Below, piece after piece: positions 36,001-43,177 of a stretch of 64,000 nucleotides of DNA. The notes beneath the pieces were generated by a model, which saw only the letters and a program-made list of their open reading frames with translations, did not search any database and had not been told where the DNA came from. Source of the stretch: an uncultured Kordia sp. (GTDB lineage Bacteria > Bacteroidota > Bacteroidia > Flavobacteriales > Flavobacteriaceae); the NCBI RefSeq assembly GCF_947489565.1, contig NZ_CANLEA010000002.1:62001-126000 (forward strand). Reading direction: 5' to 3'. Each line of letters starts with the position of its first letter. The stretch's first letter is position 1. The position numbers and the translations under genes are program-made.

Positions 36001-36123
36001 ACTTTTGTGATAAAAGGGAAGATATGGCGGTTCAATATCAACAGGTGTACCGAAAAGATAGTAACCACGATTTCGGTACTCCCATTGATAGAAATGAAGA
36101 GTTGCTAATTCACTTGCCGTCAT
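33088..36123 (-). CDS. VirD4/TraD-like conjugative-type ATPase fused to a nuclease-like domain
   Basis: 1011 residues, no N-terminal transmembrane helices. Residues 1-390 form an unassigned domain with a ferredoxin-like look. An ATPase core follows: Walker A GATGVGKST at about 406-414, DPHGDIVSDIL, Walker B YYIYLDEFQNF near 645, and a LILAHQELAQID sensor region. This is the TraD/VirD4-HerA class (type IV secretion DNA-binding/TraM-recognition). After a Lys/Glu-rich linker (about 790-860) the last ~150 residues carry GGRIDITLEKEGVQIAFEIS and VIMISKNK, resembling a PD-(D/E)xK core. It probably moves or processes DNA for the element. Next to the recombinase (69 bp) and a membrane protein (11 bp) that may anchor it. 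Confidence 0.85.
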   Translation of the reverse strand: MTASELATLHFYQWEYRNRGYYLFGTPVDIEPPYLPFYHKSFADSYSVDDGRVPSIFEQIGNLFKPSKPEIPKIEQDSFPLDPRFIDINDIPLFSGFSLSFPNGSDILPHRNIEFLSMLSFSDYPISFEIVGTYDDIQVQIVCRIQDKERISSQLSAYFPTAIIREVDIQSFGFDDRYEVAIADFGLNNEFMRTITSADSFSIDPLTSIIATMDSLKQDDVVVFQMLFKGITSLLAKDIPYAVSDGTGGSFFSDAPEMPQCAKEKISQPLFSVVMRVATQGNSNYRSQYLAQELSRSITSISQSEYNKLIPLSNEGYAYDFHHFNLHHRTSNRLGFILNAKELSTFAHYPNKTVVSTKLGIQGKVTKRVAQEYINGKYTLGINEHYGESYKVGVNDEARLRHIHIIGATGVGKSTLIANMMLDDMQQGNGCCIFDPHGDIVSDILIRIPEYRKNDVILIDPSHLDSPIGFNLLHASTEAEKMVLSSDLVGAFKRFATSWGDNMSAVLSQAINTFLESTKGGTLIELKRFLLEDDFRHDFLEHVHDPSIHYYWNNEYQFVRKGIAPLLTRIDTFLRPKIIRYMFAQQHGVDFRACIEEKKILLIKLSQGLIGEENSYLLGSLFLSKFNQVAQGRQQLSKHERHPYYIYLDEFQNFMTNSITSILSGARKYGLGLILAHQELAQIDDPKILNSVISNPYIRICFRLGDRDAKQLESGFSAFDMDDLQSLGIGEAIVRIGSSQDDCNITTSNLSEPSDISDIIRQSVIEHSQTTYGKPRAEIEELLKELLPKTINRKTSKTEKKEEKLETKKVESKKNPQQEVRVDTDTSQEQRKTVSEEEKEKLIEAEEVSRRNRDHQYLQRLIKKIGQERNFISTIEKETKEGGRIDITLEKEGVQIAFEISITNTPEYEVKNIKKCLLNGYLPVIMISKNKHHLDKIEKLAKEQLSKKDFSHVVFIQPNKIVEVLDSFNVNRQPRQEIIKGFRITTEINATLSNDGKSIRDRILKILSKKK

Positions 36124-36134
36124 TTACAAGTAAT

Positions 36135-36719
36135 TTAACGTATAAAAATATTTTTCATTATTGGTTTTCGATCTTCATCAGGAATTAATCGCATGCCTTT
36201 TTCTTTCATAATAGCATCTACCACTGATTTAATAACTGCATCGCCGTAAGTCATAAACATGCTTGCACTATCATGACGATAAAAAGTATCAGGATATAGT
36301 AGCTTTACCAATCTGTGTCCAACAGCTGGAATTTTACTGAGAAGTATTTGGAATGCTGAATTTCTATTGATAAGCCAATAGGATACAAAAAAACCTTTTC
36401 CAAATGGAGCTCCACAGATGTAGAAGTCAAATTCTTTCCATGTAACTTTTAAATAGAGTCGTACGCTAGAAAATTGAGCACCTTCATAAAGTTGCACTTC
36501 ATCAAATTGAATTCCTTTGATGCCTTTTGACTTTAACTCTTCTTCAATAAGTTTATAAAATTCTTTAGTAGAAAATTTAAAATCATCAATTAAGGTACTC
36601 CAATGCGAATGGTAATTTTTCAAAAGTTTTCCAAAAATTGAAGCAATGACAAATATGATAATGATAGCAAATAAAAGATATCTACCATATTCCATGAGGT
36701 AGTAAATGACGTAATTCAT
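36135..36719 (-). CDS. Membrane-anchored protein of unknown function, partner of the VirD4-like ATPase
   Basis: 194 residues: one N-terminal transmembrane helix (YLLFAIIIIFVIASIFGKLL, about 14-33), then a cytoplasmic alpha/beta domain with FKFSTKEFYKLIEEELKSKG and FYICGAPFGKGFFVSYWL, and a C-terminal stretch MTYGDAVIKSVVDAIMKEKG. No family recognised. It ends 11 bp upstream of the ATPase start, so the two are surely coupled; since the ATPase has no membrane helices, this protein may supply the anchor. Inference only. Confidence 0.75.
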   Translation of the reverse strand: MNYVIYYLMEYGRYLLFAIIIIFVIASIFGKLLKNYHSHWSTLIDDFKFSTKEFYKLIEEELKSKGIKGIQFDEVQLYEGAQFSSVRLYLKVTWKEFDFYICGAPFGKGFFVSYWLINRNSAFQILLSKIPAVGHRLVKLLYPDTFYRHDSASMFMTYGDAVIKSVVDAIMKEKGMRLIPDEDRKPIMKNIFIR

Positions 36720-36742
36720 AGTTTATAATTTTTGGTTAGATA

Positions 36743-37729
36743 TTATTGAACAAGAAATGTTTGTATATCTCCAACATTGGTTGCTCCATCTCCATCAGTA
36801 ACATAGATCAACCACTGATATTCAGTTCCTGTTTGAAGATTATTAAATGTATACTGAATACTATTTCCTTCTTGTAATAGATTAAGGCTAGAACCTATTT
36901 CAGAAGCATAAACTCTATAACTGAGATCAGAATTATTAGTTTCAAGATCATCTCCAATCCATGATAGGGTAATTGAGTTTCCAGTAACAATTGCGCCATC
37001 TTGTGGACTTAAGTATTGAAGTTGGGGAGCAGTATTTATTACGCCATCACCTTGAGTATATAAGCTACGAGCTTCACTATAACTACTATTATTCCCATTA
37101 GTTGCTTCTACAATCCAATACAACGCCGTTCCTTGTGGTAAGGTTACATTATATTCTGTGTCATACGTAGTATAGATATATTGTGCTTGATTAAAATCAG
37201 GAACATCAGATATATAGAGATTATACTCAATAGTATTTCCAGATGGATTATCAGATGCATTCCATTGAAAAGTCAAATTATCATTAGAACATTCTGTTTC
37301 ATGAAGTGGAAAAATAAGGGTTGGTGCTGATGGATATAAACCATCTTCTAAATAGAACGACCATGTTTGGCTATAATTGCTAATATTTCCATTACTATCA
37401 CGTGTAGTTACTCTCCAATAATATGTTTGATTTGGAGTTAAGTATGCTGTCGTGCTATTTGTTTCACTAAAATGATGAAAAGGATTACTGAAATTGGGAT
37501 CGGTATCAGCATACCAACGATAACCAATAATATCATTATCAGGATCAGATGCTACAGTCCATTCAAAAGAAATTTCTTGATTTACTTCTTGTGTGATTAT
37601 AGTACTTCCATCATTTGGTGATATAAGACTTGGTGCGCTTGGTGTAATATTGTTGTTAGTTATCGTTTCTTCCTCATCAGAGCAAGAATAAATCAGAATT
37701 ATCGATAATAAGAGAACTATTTTTTTCAT
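36743..37729 (-). CDS. Lipoprotein with three fibronectin type III-like domains
   Basis: 328 residues. Lipobox LIYSC (Cys16) followed by SDEEE, an acidic start typical of surface-exposed Bacteroidota lipoproteins. Three similar ~95-residue beta domains follow (about 32-130, 132-225, 233-328), each starting PSxPxLIxPxDGxxI and containing YRWYADTDPNF / YNLYISDVPDF and YYWRVTTRDSNGN motifs, i.e. FN3 folds. Likely a surface binding or structural protein. Its start overlaps the preceding gene by 4 bp. Confidence 0.8.
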   Translation of the reverse strand: MKKIVLLLSIILIYSCSDEEETITNNNITPSAPSLISPNDGSTIITQEVNQEISFEWTVASDPDNDIIGYRWYADTDPNFSNPFHHFSETNSTTAYLTPNQTYYWRVTTRDSNGNISNYSQTWSFYLEDGLYPSAPTLIFPLHETECSNDNLTFQWNASDNPSGNTIEYNLYISDVPDFNQAQYIYTTYDTEYNVTLPQGTALYWIVEATNGNNSSYSEARSLYTQGDGVINTAPQLQYLSPQDGAIVTGNSITLSWIGDDLETNNSDLSYRVYASEIGSSLNLLQEGNSIQYTFNNLQTGTEYQWLIYVTDGDGATNVGDIQTFLVQ

Positions 37730-38664
37730 TCTTTGATAATTTTAAAAGTTTTATCTCCAAGCGTTGGGAAAGTCGCAACATATACGCCACTTGGTAAATG
37801 TTGAATTGATATTTCTATTTGTTTATTTTTTATCGTTGGTGTAAACACACCTATTAAGCGTCCACTTAGATCATAGAGTTCTACATTTATGGAAGTAATA
37901 TTTTCTATTTTCGGAATTGAAAAGTGCACTTTATCGCGAGTTGGATTTGGATAAAGTGTAACGGTATCTAGTATTGATATTGTTTTGCTAAATGTTCCTT
38001 CACATGCCTTTGCCGTTGATATTTCTACAAGATCACCATGATTTACATCAAAGCTGAATTCTGAATCATTGGTATTCAGAATGATTTCATTGTTTATTCT
38101 TACCGTGTACGGCGCTGTTCCTGCGTTTATATTAACAGCATATCTATTCGCACCGCTATCATTACCATTCCACGTTGCATCAACATCAAGTAATTCAGGC
38201 TCGTCAATATTAAGAATGAATGTTTTTTGATAGGTGCTTTCTGGTATGTCTTGAATTGTGATGTACAAGTAATATTCGCCACTATCTAGGTTTTCAAATT
38301 GCAACTCCCAATTATTTATTGGATTTGCTGTTATGGTCTCGTCAACATTATTATCACTGCCAACAAGGCGAGCAACATACTTATTTCTTCGCAATGCTTC
38401 GATAGTTATAATTCCATCATTTGAATTAATACAGGTAAGTCCAATCGCATTAATACTATAGTTATTGTATGGTAGTTCTACATCAATCGTTCTTCCTAAA
38501 CGATTACCAAGATTATCGTAATTATATTCATATACAATTCCGCTATAATAAACAACCTTCACCAAACGGTTCAGGTTGTCGTATTCATAGATTCTACTTT
38601 CTTCGTGGATTTGGGCGAAGAGTGCTATTGGCGTAAGAAAGATTAAAAACAATATTTTTTTCAT
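37726..38664 (-). CDS. T9SS-secreted protein with a minimal YD-repeat segment
   Basis: 312 residues from MKKILFLIFLTPIALFAQ, chosen as the cleanest signal peptide and because it avoids the upstream stop; an ATG three codons earlier (38673) would overlap that gene. Right after the signal come two YD repeats, RIYEYDNLNRLVKVVYYSG and VYEYNYDNLGNRLGRTIDV, the unit from which RHS shells are built. Two small beta domains follow, and the last ~75 residues are a type A T9SS sorting domain (TLYPNPTRDKVHFSIP ... LPSGVYVATF). Exported to the cell surface by the Por system. It lies downstream of the RHS gene, 2 bp after a small gene. Confidence 0.82.
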   Translation of the reverse strand: MKKILFLIFLTPIALFAQIHEESRIYEYDNLNRLVKVVYYSGIVYEYNYDNLGNRLGRTIDVELPYNNYSINAIGLTCINSNDGIITIEALRRNKYVARLVGSDNNVDETITANPINNWELQFENLDSGEYYLYITIQDIPESTYQKTFILNIDEPELLDVDATWNGNDSGANRYAVNINAGTAPYTVRINNEIILNTNDSEFSFDVNHGDLVEISTAKACEGTFSKTISILDTVTLYPNPTRDKVHFSIPKIENITSINVELYDLSGRLIGVFTPTIKNKQIEISIQHLPSGVYVATFPTLGDKTFKIIKE

Positions 38665-38666
38665 TA

Positions 38667-39008
38667 TTAACAAATTTTAATTCTTTTTATTTCTTTATCT
38701 GTGTGTAAGGTAATTTCTAATGAATCTTGTTCCTTTACAACAAAATCACCCTTATTTGCCATATCAGCAAAACGATTACCGTTCTTATCTATACAACTAT
38801 AAAACTTAATCTTTTTATGATTATCTTCAAGAGTAAGAAATTCTCCTGTTCTAGTAAAAGCAACACTTTCTACAGTCCCCTCAAATTCAAGTGTTAACAT
38901 TTTCTCTCTATTTTGATTTTGTCTTACCAGAACACTATTATCTTGCAGTAATAAAAATGCCAAACCAGTAAAAATGTAAATTCCTGTTATTGTTATTATT
39001 TTTTTCAT
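38667..39008 (-). CDS. Small membrane-anchored protein, candidate immunity protein for the left RHS
   Basis: 113 residues: an N-terminal hydrophobic helix (ITITGIYIFTGLAFLLLQ), then a small beta-rich domain with EFEGTVESVAFTRTGEFLTL and EQDSLEITLHTDKEIKRI. No family recognised. It begins 5 bp after the stop of the RHS gene, the position expected for an immunity gene of a polymorphic toxin, and the helix would keep it in the periplasm or membrane. The immunity role is inferred from position only. Confidence 0.6.
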   Translation of the reverse strand: MKKIITITGIYIFTGLAFLLLQDNSVLVRQNQNREKMLTLEFEGTVESVAFTRTGEFLTLEDNHKKIKFYSCIDKNGNRFADMANKGDFVVKEQDSLEITLHTDKEIKRIKIC

Positions 39009-39013
39009 AATAA

Positions 39014-42000
39014 TTATCTACAAAGTATCTTATCCAATCCAAAAAAATTTAAAAAGCCACGAACTCTGTTAGTATCTAAAAGTATCCTTTCACCAGTTGT
39101 AGACGCATGAAATCCTAAACCAGGCCCATAGCTAGCTCCAATTTCATATAGGTTACCATTACCAATACCATTTGGTTCAGATTTTCCTGCTTGAAAACCA
39201 CCAGCAGCAAGATCTAGAGAAATGCTTGCAGCTTCCTCCTGAAATAAGTTTGAATTAATAAATTCTTTTTGATAGCCTCCTTCACCAGTAAATTCTTGTC
39301 CAGAAATCCCTATATCAGCTCCAGCATAAACACCTCCATTTATCTGAAAAGAACCAGAAATTATTGGGCAAGAAGACTTATCTTCTCCTGAAAGTATGTA
39401 AGTTGACGAAAGTCCTAAAGAAATTCCTACAGGTGCAGCAAATCCTGCACTTGCGTTTATGCTGACAGCATCCAATCCTGAAGCCTCTGCTAAATTTAAA
39501 ATATTCTTAAAATCTTTACCATTTACATCAATTCTACTAATAGGATTATTCCCTGAATATGGATACAAATTCGTACTCCAAATAGGGTCTTGGGTTAGAA
39601 ATCGTCCAATACGAGCATCGTAGTATCTTGCACGGATATAATAGAGTCCTTTGTCTCTATCATCTTCGACTATACCATATTTGCCTAAAAAAGTAAATGA
39701 ATTATGGTCAGGAATATGCCCTACACTAAAAGGTCGTGTATTGCCAAAATCATCATATATATAATCTCGGTATTCTTCAGCATCAGAATTACTTATAATA
39801 ACAACATTACCTCTTAAATCACCGTGATAGTAAAGAATGCCTCCTGCGGGTAAGATGCTTGCTTCCAAGCCTAAACCATAAACATGATTGCGTCTAACAC
39901 CCGCTCCATTTACATTCAGCTCTTGAATAATATTTTGACCAATAATATCCCAGATGTATCGGCGTGTTCCTAAATTTGGAGTATCAGTTTTTAAGACTCG
40001 ATTACCATAAGCATCGTACTCAAACACAAAACTTTCTCCAGAAGCTGTACGACTGATAAGTTGATCGTCTATATTATATACATGTGATGCGTAACCATCA
40101 GAAACTAAGTTCCCATCATCATTGAAAGCATACGATCCGTCTATATGATTGTTTTCATTATAACTGAAGTTCTGCTCCTCTTTATTTGGACTGAAATGTA
40201 AGTGTTCATAACTAACTTCATATTCAACATCTTGATTGGTTATGTTTCCTCTGTCATCAATAGTAACAGCTTCTTTATACAAAGGGTTATCAGCAGGCCC
40301 AACATGGTTGACTCCTGTTCTTCTTCCTGCTTCATCATAGAAAAAGATTGTTCTAACACCATTTCCATAAAGAATATTACTCACCAAATCGTCTTGTCGA
40401 TATTGATAATCTGCTATGGTAGTATAATTTCCATTGATTCTAACACGAACCCGTGTTAAGCGGTTTTTTGCATCGTAGGTGTAAAAGACTTTTACATCAT
40501 CTCCTATATCAGCGTTTGGGTATTCTATTTCAGTTATATTACCTACATCATCATAATCATACTTTACCTTTTCGTTTGTTTCATCATTTTCTACTTCATC
40601 CAGTCTATTCAGATAATCATAATCTAAGTTATAGCGTACATCACTAGAGGCTATACTTTTTATTAGTCCTTCTTTTTTTCCACCACTACTACCGTAATAG
40701 TCAATATCAGTAATTGTTCCTGCATCATTGAGCTTTCCATTACTTAAATAGTCATAGTGAATGACATCTCCGCTTGGTTTAATATAGTTATCGAGTGTAC
40801 CATTTTCATTGTATTCATATTGCTTTACTAATGAACCAAAAGTTTCACTTGTGACTTGATCGTCTTCATTATAAGTAAATAATGTAGAAACGTTGTTGGC
40901 ATTAATAATTTCAATTAAATTATCATTTGCATCGTAGTTAAAACTTGTTGTGAGTCCACCAATATTAGTATGTGTCAGTAGATTATCATTTGCATCATAA
41001 TTATATGATGACGTTTGCCCATTGATAGTTTTCGACAACATTCTATTGACACCGTCATACGTAAATGAAGAAGTTAGATCTTCTGGTGCTGTTATTGTCG
41101 AGACTGCTCCATCATCTTCATACGTATAATTGACGGTAATTCCTTCTTGGTTAGTAATTGATGTTAATTGACCATGATTGTCATAGGTAAGGTATATGAA
41201 GTTTCCTAGAGCATCCTCAATAGATGTAAGATTACTATTATTGTCATAATTAAACCGTGTTTCATTTCCATTTTCATCTCGATAACGGATTAAATTGTTA
41301 TCGTTGTCATACCAAAAATCTTCGTCTTCATTACTTTCTATCCTTCGTGATTTAACATTTCCCTTATCGTCATAGGTATAATAGGTATCTAATCCATTGA
41401 CGTCTATATTAGTTGGTAAGAGTGCATTAGTGTTCGTTGGTGATGGATACTCTATATCAATATCTTGAGTGTCATTTTGAAACTCTGTTACCATTCCGTC
41501 AACATTGAACTCATAATTAAATTGTTGAGTATTGCCTGTATTTGGCATAGGAACTTCTAACTCAGCAGTCATTGGAGTTGATGAATTTGAATAATCAAAT
41601 TGGACATCGACGCCTACTGCTGGATTATCATTTATTTGGTATTCTTTGAGTTTTCCATCATCATCTTCGTCGTAGCTAGCTTCAATAGTATTTCCCAGAG
41701 GAAGTTTTACTTTTCTTAGTAGAAATCGTTTGTACTGATGCTGATCTGGAATATCTTCATCATTTGAAACATAGAAATACTTTGTTCGTTGATTTTTTGC
41801 ATCATAAAATTTCTTGAGACGTTCTTCATTGTATTCAAAACGTATAATTCTATCTATTGGATCTTCTATGTAGTCAATAAAGTCAGTATTATTATGGTAG
41901 TAAAAACGTAGCTTCTTTCCTGAAGGTGCTTCAACCCATTTAATTCGCTCAAGATCGTTATCAACATCACTCGTTTCGTATTCAATATTTATTACATTTC

Positions 42001-43045
42001 CATTACTGTCTTCAATACGATAGAGATAAAATATTTCTAAGGAATTATCGAGCCGTTCAAAGAAGTAATGCATTTGATCTTTGGTAGTAATTTCTATATT
42101 ATCACCGCCATCAAATTCATCCAAATCATCATATACGCCTTTAGTGAGGTATTCATTTTCATTATCGTTGTATATATGAATCGTACCGTCTGACCATTTT
42201 ATATAATACAGATCATCGTTTCCTATAACATTTTCTTCACGAATGATGTATGAATTATAAGTATGTGTCCAACCACGTCCAAGCGGTTGGATAGGAAAAT
42301 ATGATTGTGGTAACTCTACAAGTTGCGTGCTGTAGTAATGAGAAAAGTTCAAACTCATTTTTCTATCAGGAATGACAAAGCTATTTTTTGCATAATGACT
42401 AAATACGCCTTGTTCGAGTCCTCTTAGAAATCCCATATTTTCAGGTTGATAATTATTTGGTGTGAAATAATTATTTGGATTGAGTAGAGCTGAATTTGAA
42501 ACGGGATGATAATCGGTATTTTGAATACGATTAATAATTGTCAACAATTCATTTGTAGTAATACCAAAATCTCCATTTAAGTTACTTCCGAAAAGTCCGT
42601 CAAGTAAATCTAAATCATCTGCCTCATTGATATAACCAAAATAAGGATGACTGGAATCTACATCATTAAATGTAACAGTACCTGTGTAGTCAGGTTGAAT
42701 GTTCCATGCTTCAAGTAATGCTACAATTGCCTCTGTTCGTCCAACAGCACCAGTTGTCAGTAAATAATCACCTGCGGCTAGGTGTCCAAGTACGGTGACA
42801 CCGTCATTATAATCAAGATAGCTGACTAAACTGATTTTCTTTTGTAATGTTGTTGAAAAGTTTAAATCAACAAATGCAATGGGATAATCGACCATTGGTT
42901 GATAATCATCAGGATCATTTTGATCATAAACGACTTCATAAATGAGTCCTGCTAATACTGCGCGTGACACACAATCATTTGTACATTGAGAATACGTATA
43001 TTGTGAAAAAAATAAAAGAAAAAGGAGAAGTAATTTTTTGTTCAT
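39014..43045 (-). CDS. RHS/YD-repeat protein with S-layer-homology-like N-terminus and variable C-terminal tip
   Basis: 1343 residues. Signal peptide (1-19); residues ~25-175 resemble one or two S-layer homology repeats (GRTEAIVALLEAW, VTFNDVDSSHPYFGYINEA, GITTNELLTIINRI). An RHS N-terminal domain follows (about 190-540), then some twenty YD repeats (FNYDANDNLLTHTNIGG type, about 545-1060), and the RHS core end GLYYIRARYYDARIGRFLTQ at about 1135, followed by YSGNNPISRIDVNG. The last ~165 residues, after the core, are a Gly/Ala/Ser-rich unrecognised domain with LGLSSTYIL and LDLAAGGFQAG stretches, the place where RHS proteins carry toxins. Heads a minus-strand gene run to the recombinase. Confidence 0.9.
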   Translation of the reverse strand: MNKKLLLLFLLFFSQYTYSQCTNDCVSRAVLAGLIYEVVYDQNDPDDYQPMVDYPIAFVDLNFSTTLQKKISLVSYLDYNDGVTVLGHLAAGDYLLTTGAVGRTEAIVALLEAWNIQPDYTGTVTFNDVDSSHPYFGYINEADDLDLLDGLFGSNLNGDFGITTNELLTIINRIQNTDYHPVSNSALLNPNNYFTPNNYQPENMGFLRGLEQGVFSHYAKNSFVIPDRKMSLNFSHYYSTQLVELPQSYFPIQPLGRGWTHTYNSYIIREENVIGNDDLYYIKWSDGTIHIYNDNENEYLTKGVYDDLDEFDGGDNIEITTKDQMHYFFERLDNSLEIFYLYRIEDSNGNVINIEYETSDVDNDLERIKWVEAPSGKKLRFYYHNNTDFIDYIEDPIDRIIRFEYNEERLKKFYDAKNQRTKYFYVSNDEDIPDQHQYKRFLLRKVKLPLGNTIEASYDEDDDGKLKEYQINDNPAVGVDVQFDYSNSSTPMTAELEVPMPNTGNTQQFNYEFNVDGMVTEFQNDTQDIDIEYPSPTNTNALLPTNIDVNGLDTYYTYDDKGNVKSRRIESNEDEDFWYDNDNNLIRYRDENGNETRFNYDNNSNLTSIEDALGNFIYLTYDNHGQLTSITNQEGITVNYTYEDDGAVSTITAPEDLTSSFTYDGVNRMLSKTINGQTSSYNYDANDNLLTHTNIGGLTTSFNYDANDNLIEIINANNVSTLFTYNEDDQVTSETFGSLVKQYEYNENGTLDNYIKPSGDVIHYDYLSNGKLNDAGTITDIDYYGSSGGKKEGLIKSIASSDVRYNLDYDYLNRLDEVENDETNEKVKYDYDDVGNITEIEYPNADIGDDVKVFYTYDAKNRLTRVRVRINGNYTTIADYQYRQDDLVSNILYGNGVRTIFFYDEAGRRTGVNHVGPADNPLYKEAVTIDDRGNITNQDVEYEVSYEHLHFSPNKEEQNFSYNENNHIDGSYAFNDDGNLVSDGYASHVYNIDDQLISRTASGESFVFEYDAYGNRVLKTDTPNLGTRRYIWDIIGQNIIQELNVNGAGVRRNHVYGLGLEASILPAGGILYYHGDLRGNVVIISNSDAEEYRDYIYDDFGNTRPFSVGHIPDHNSFTFLGKYGIVEDDRDKGLYYIRARYYDARIGRFLTQDPIWSTNLYPYSGNNPISRIDVNGKDFKNILNLAEASGLDAVSINASAGFAAPVGISLGLSSTYILSGEDKSSCPIISGSFQINGGVYAGADIGISGQEFTGEGGYQKEFINSNLFQEEAASISLDLAAGGFQAGKSEPNGIGNGNLYEIGASYGPGLGFHASTTGERILLDTNRVRGFLNFFGLDKILCR

Positions 43046-43088
43046 ATTGATACACTTTTGGGATTTGATGTATTCAATACTAATAAAA

Positions 43089-43131
43089 ATTAGCCTTTAA
43101 AAACTATGGTTTTGATAGTTATGTGGCTAAT
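43089..43131 (-). terminator. Nested hairpin with T-run between the TPR regulator and the RHS gene
   Basis: Outer arms ATTAGCC/GGCTAAT and inner arms AACTAT/ATAGTT around a 7-nt loop; on the minus strand the structure is followed by TTTTATTAG. It lies between the regulator stop (43178) and the RHS start (43045), so it should end the regulator transcript or act as a leader structure for the RHS mRNA. Confidence 0.55.
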
Positions 43132-43177
43132 GGAAATAAAAAGTAACCCTTATGGGATACTTCTTGTAAAGCATAAG

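Noticed and set aside
40202-40647. Plus-strand frames opposite the left RHS gene
   Set aside because: Histidine/leucine-rich translations arising from reversed YD-repeat codons; no independent support.
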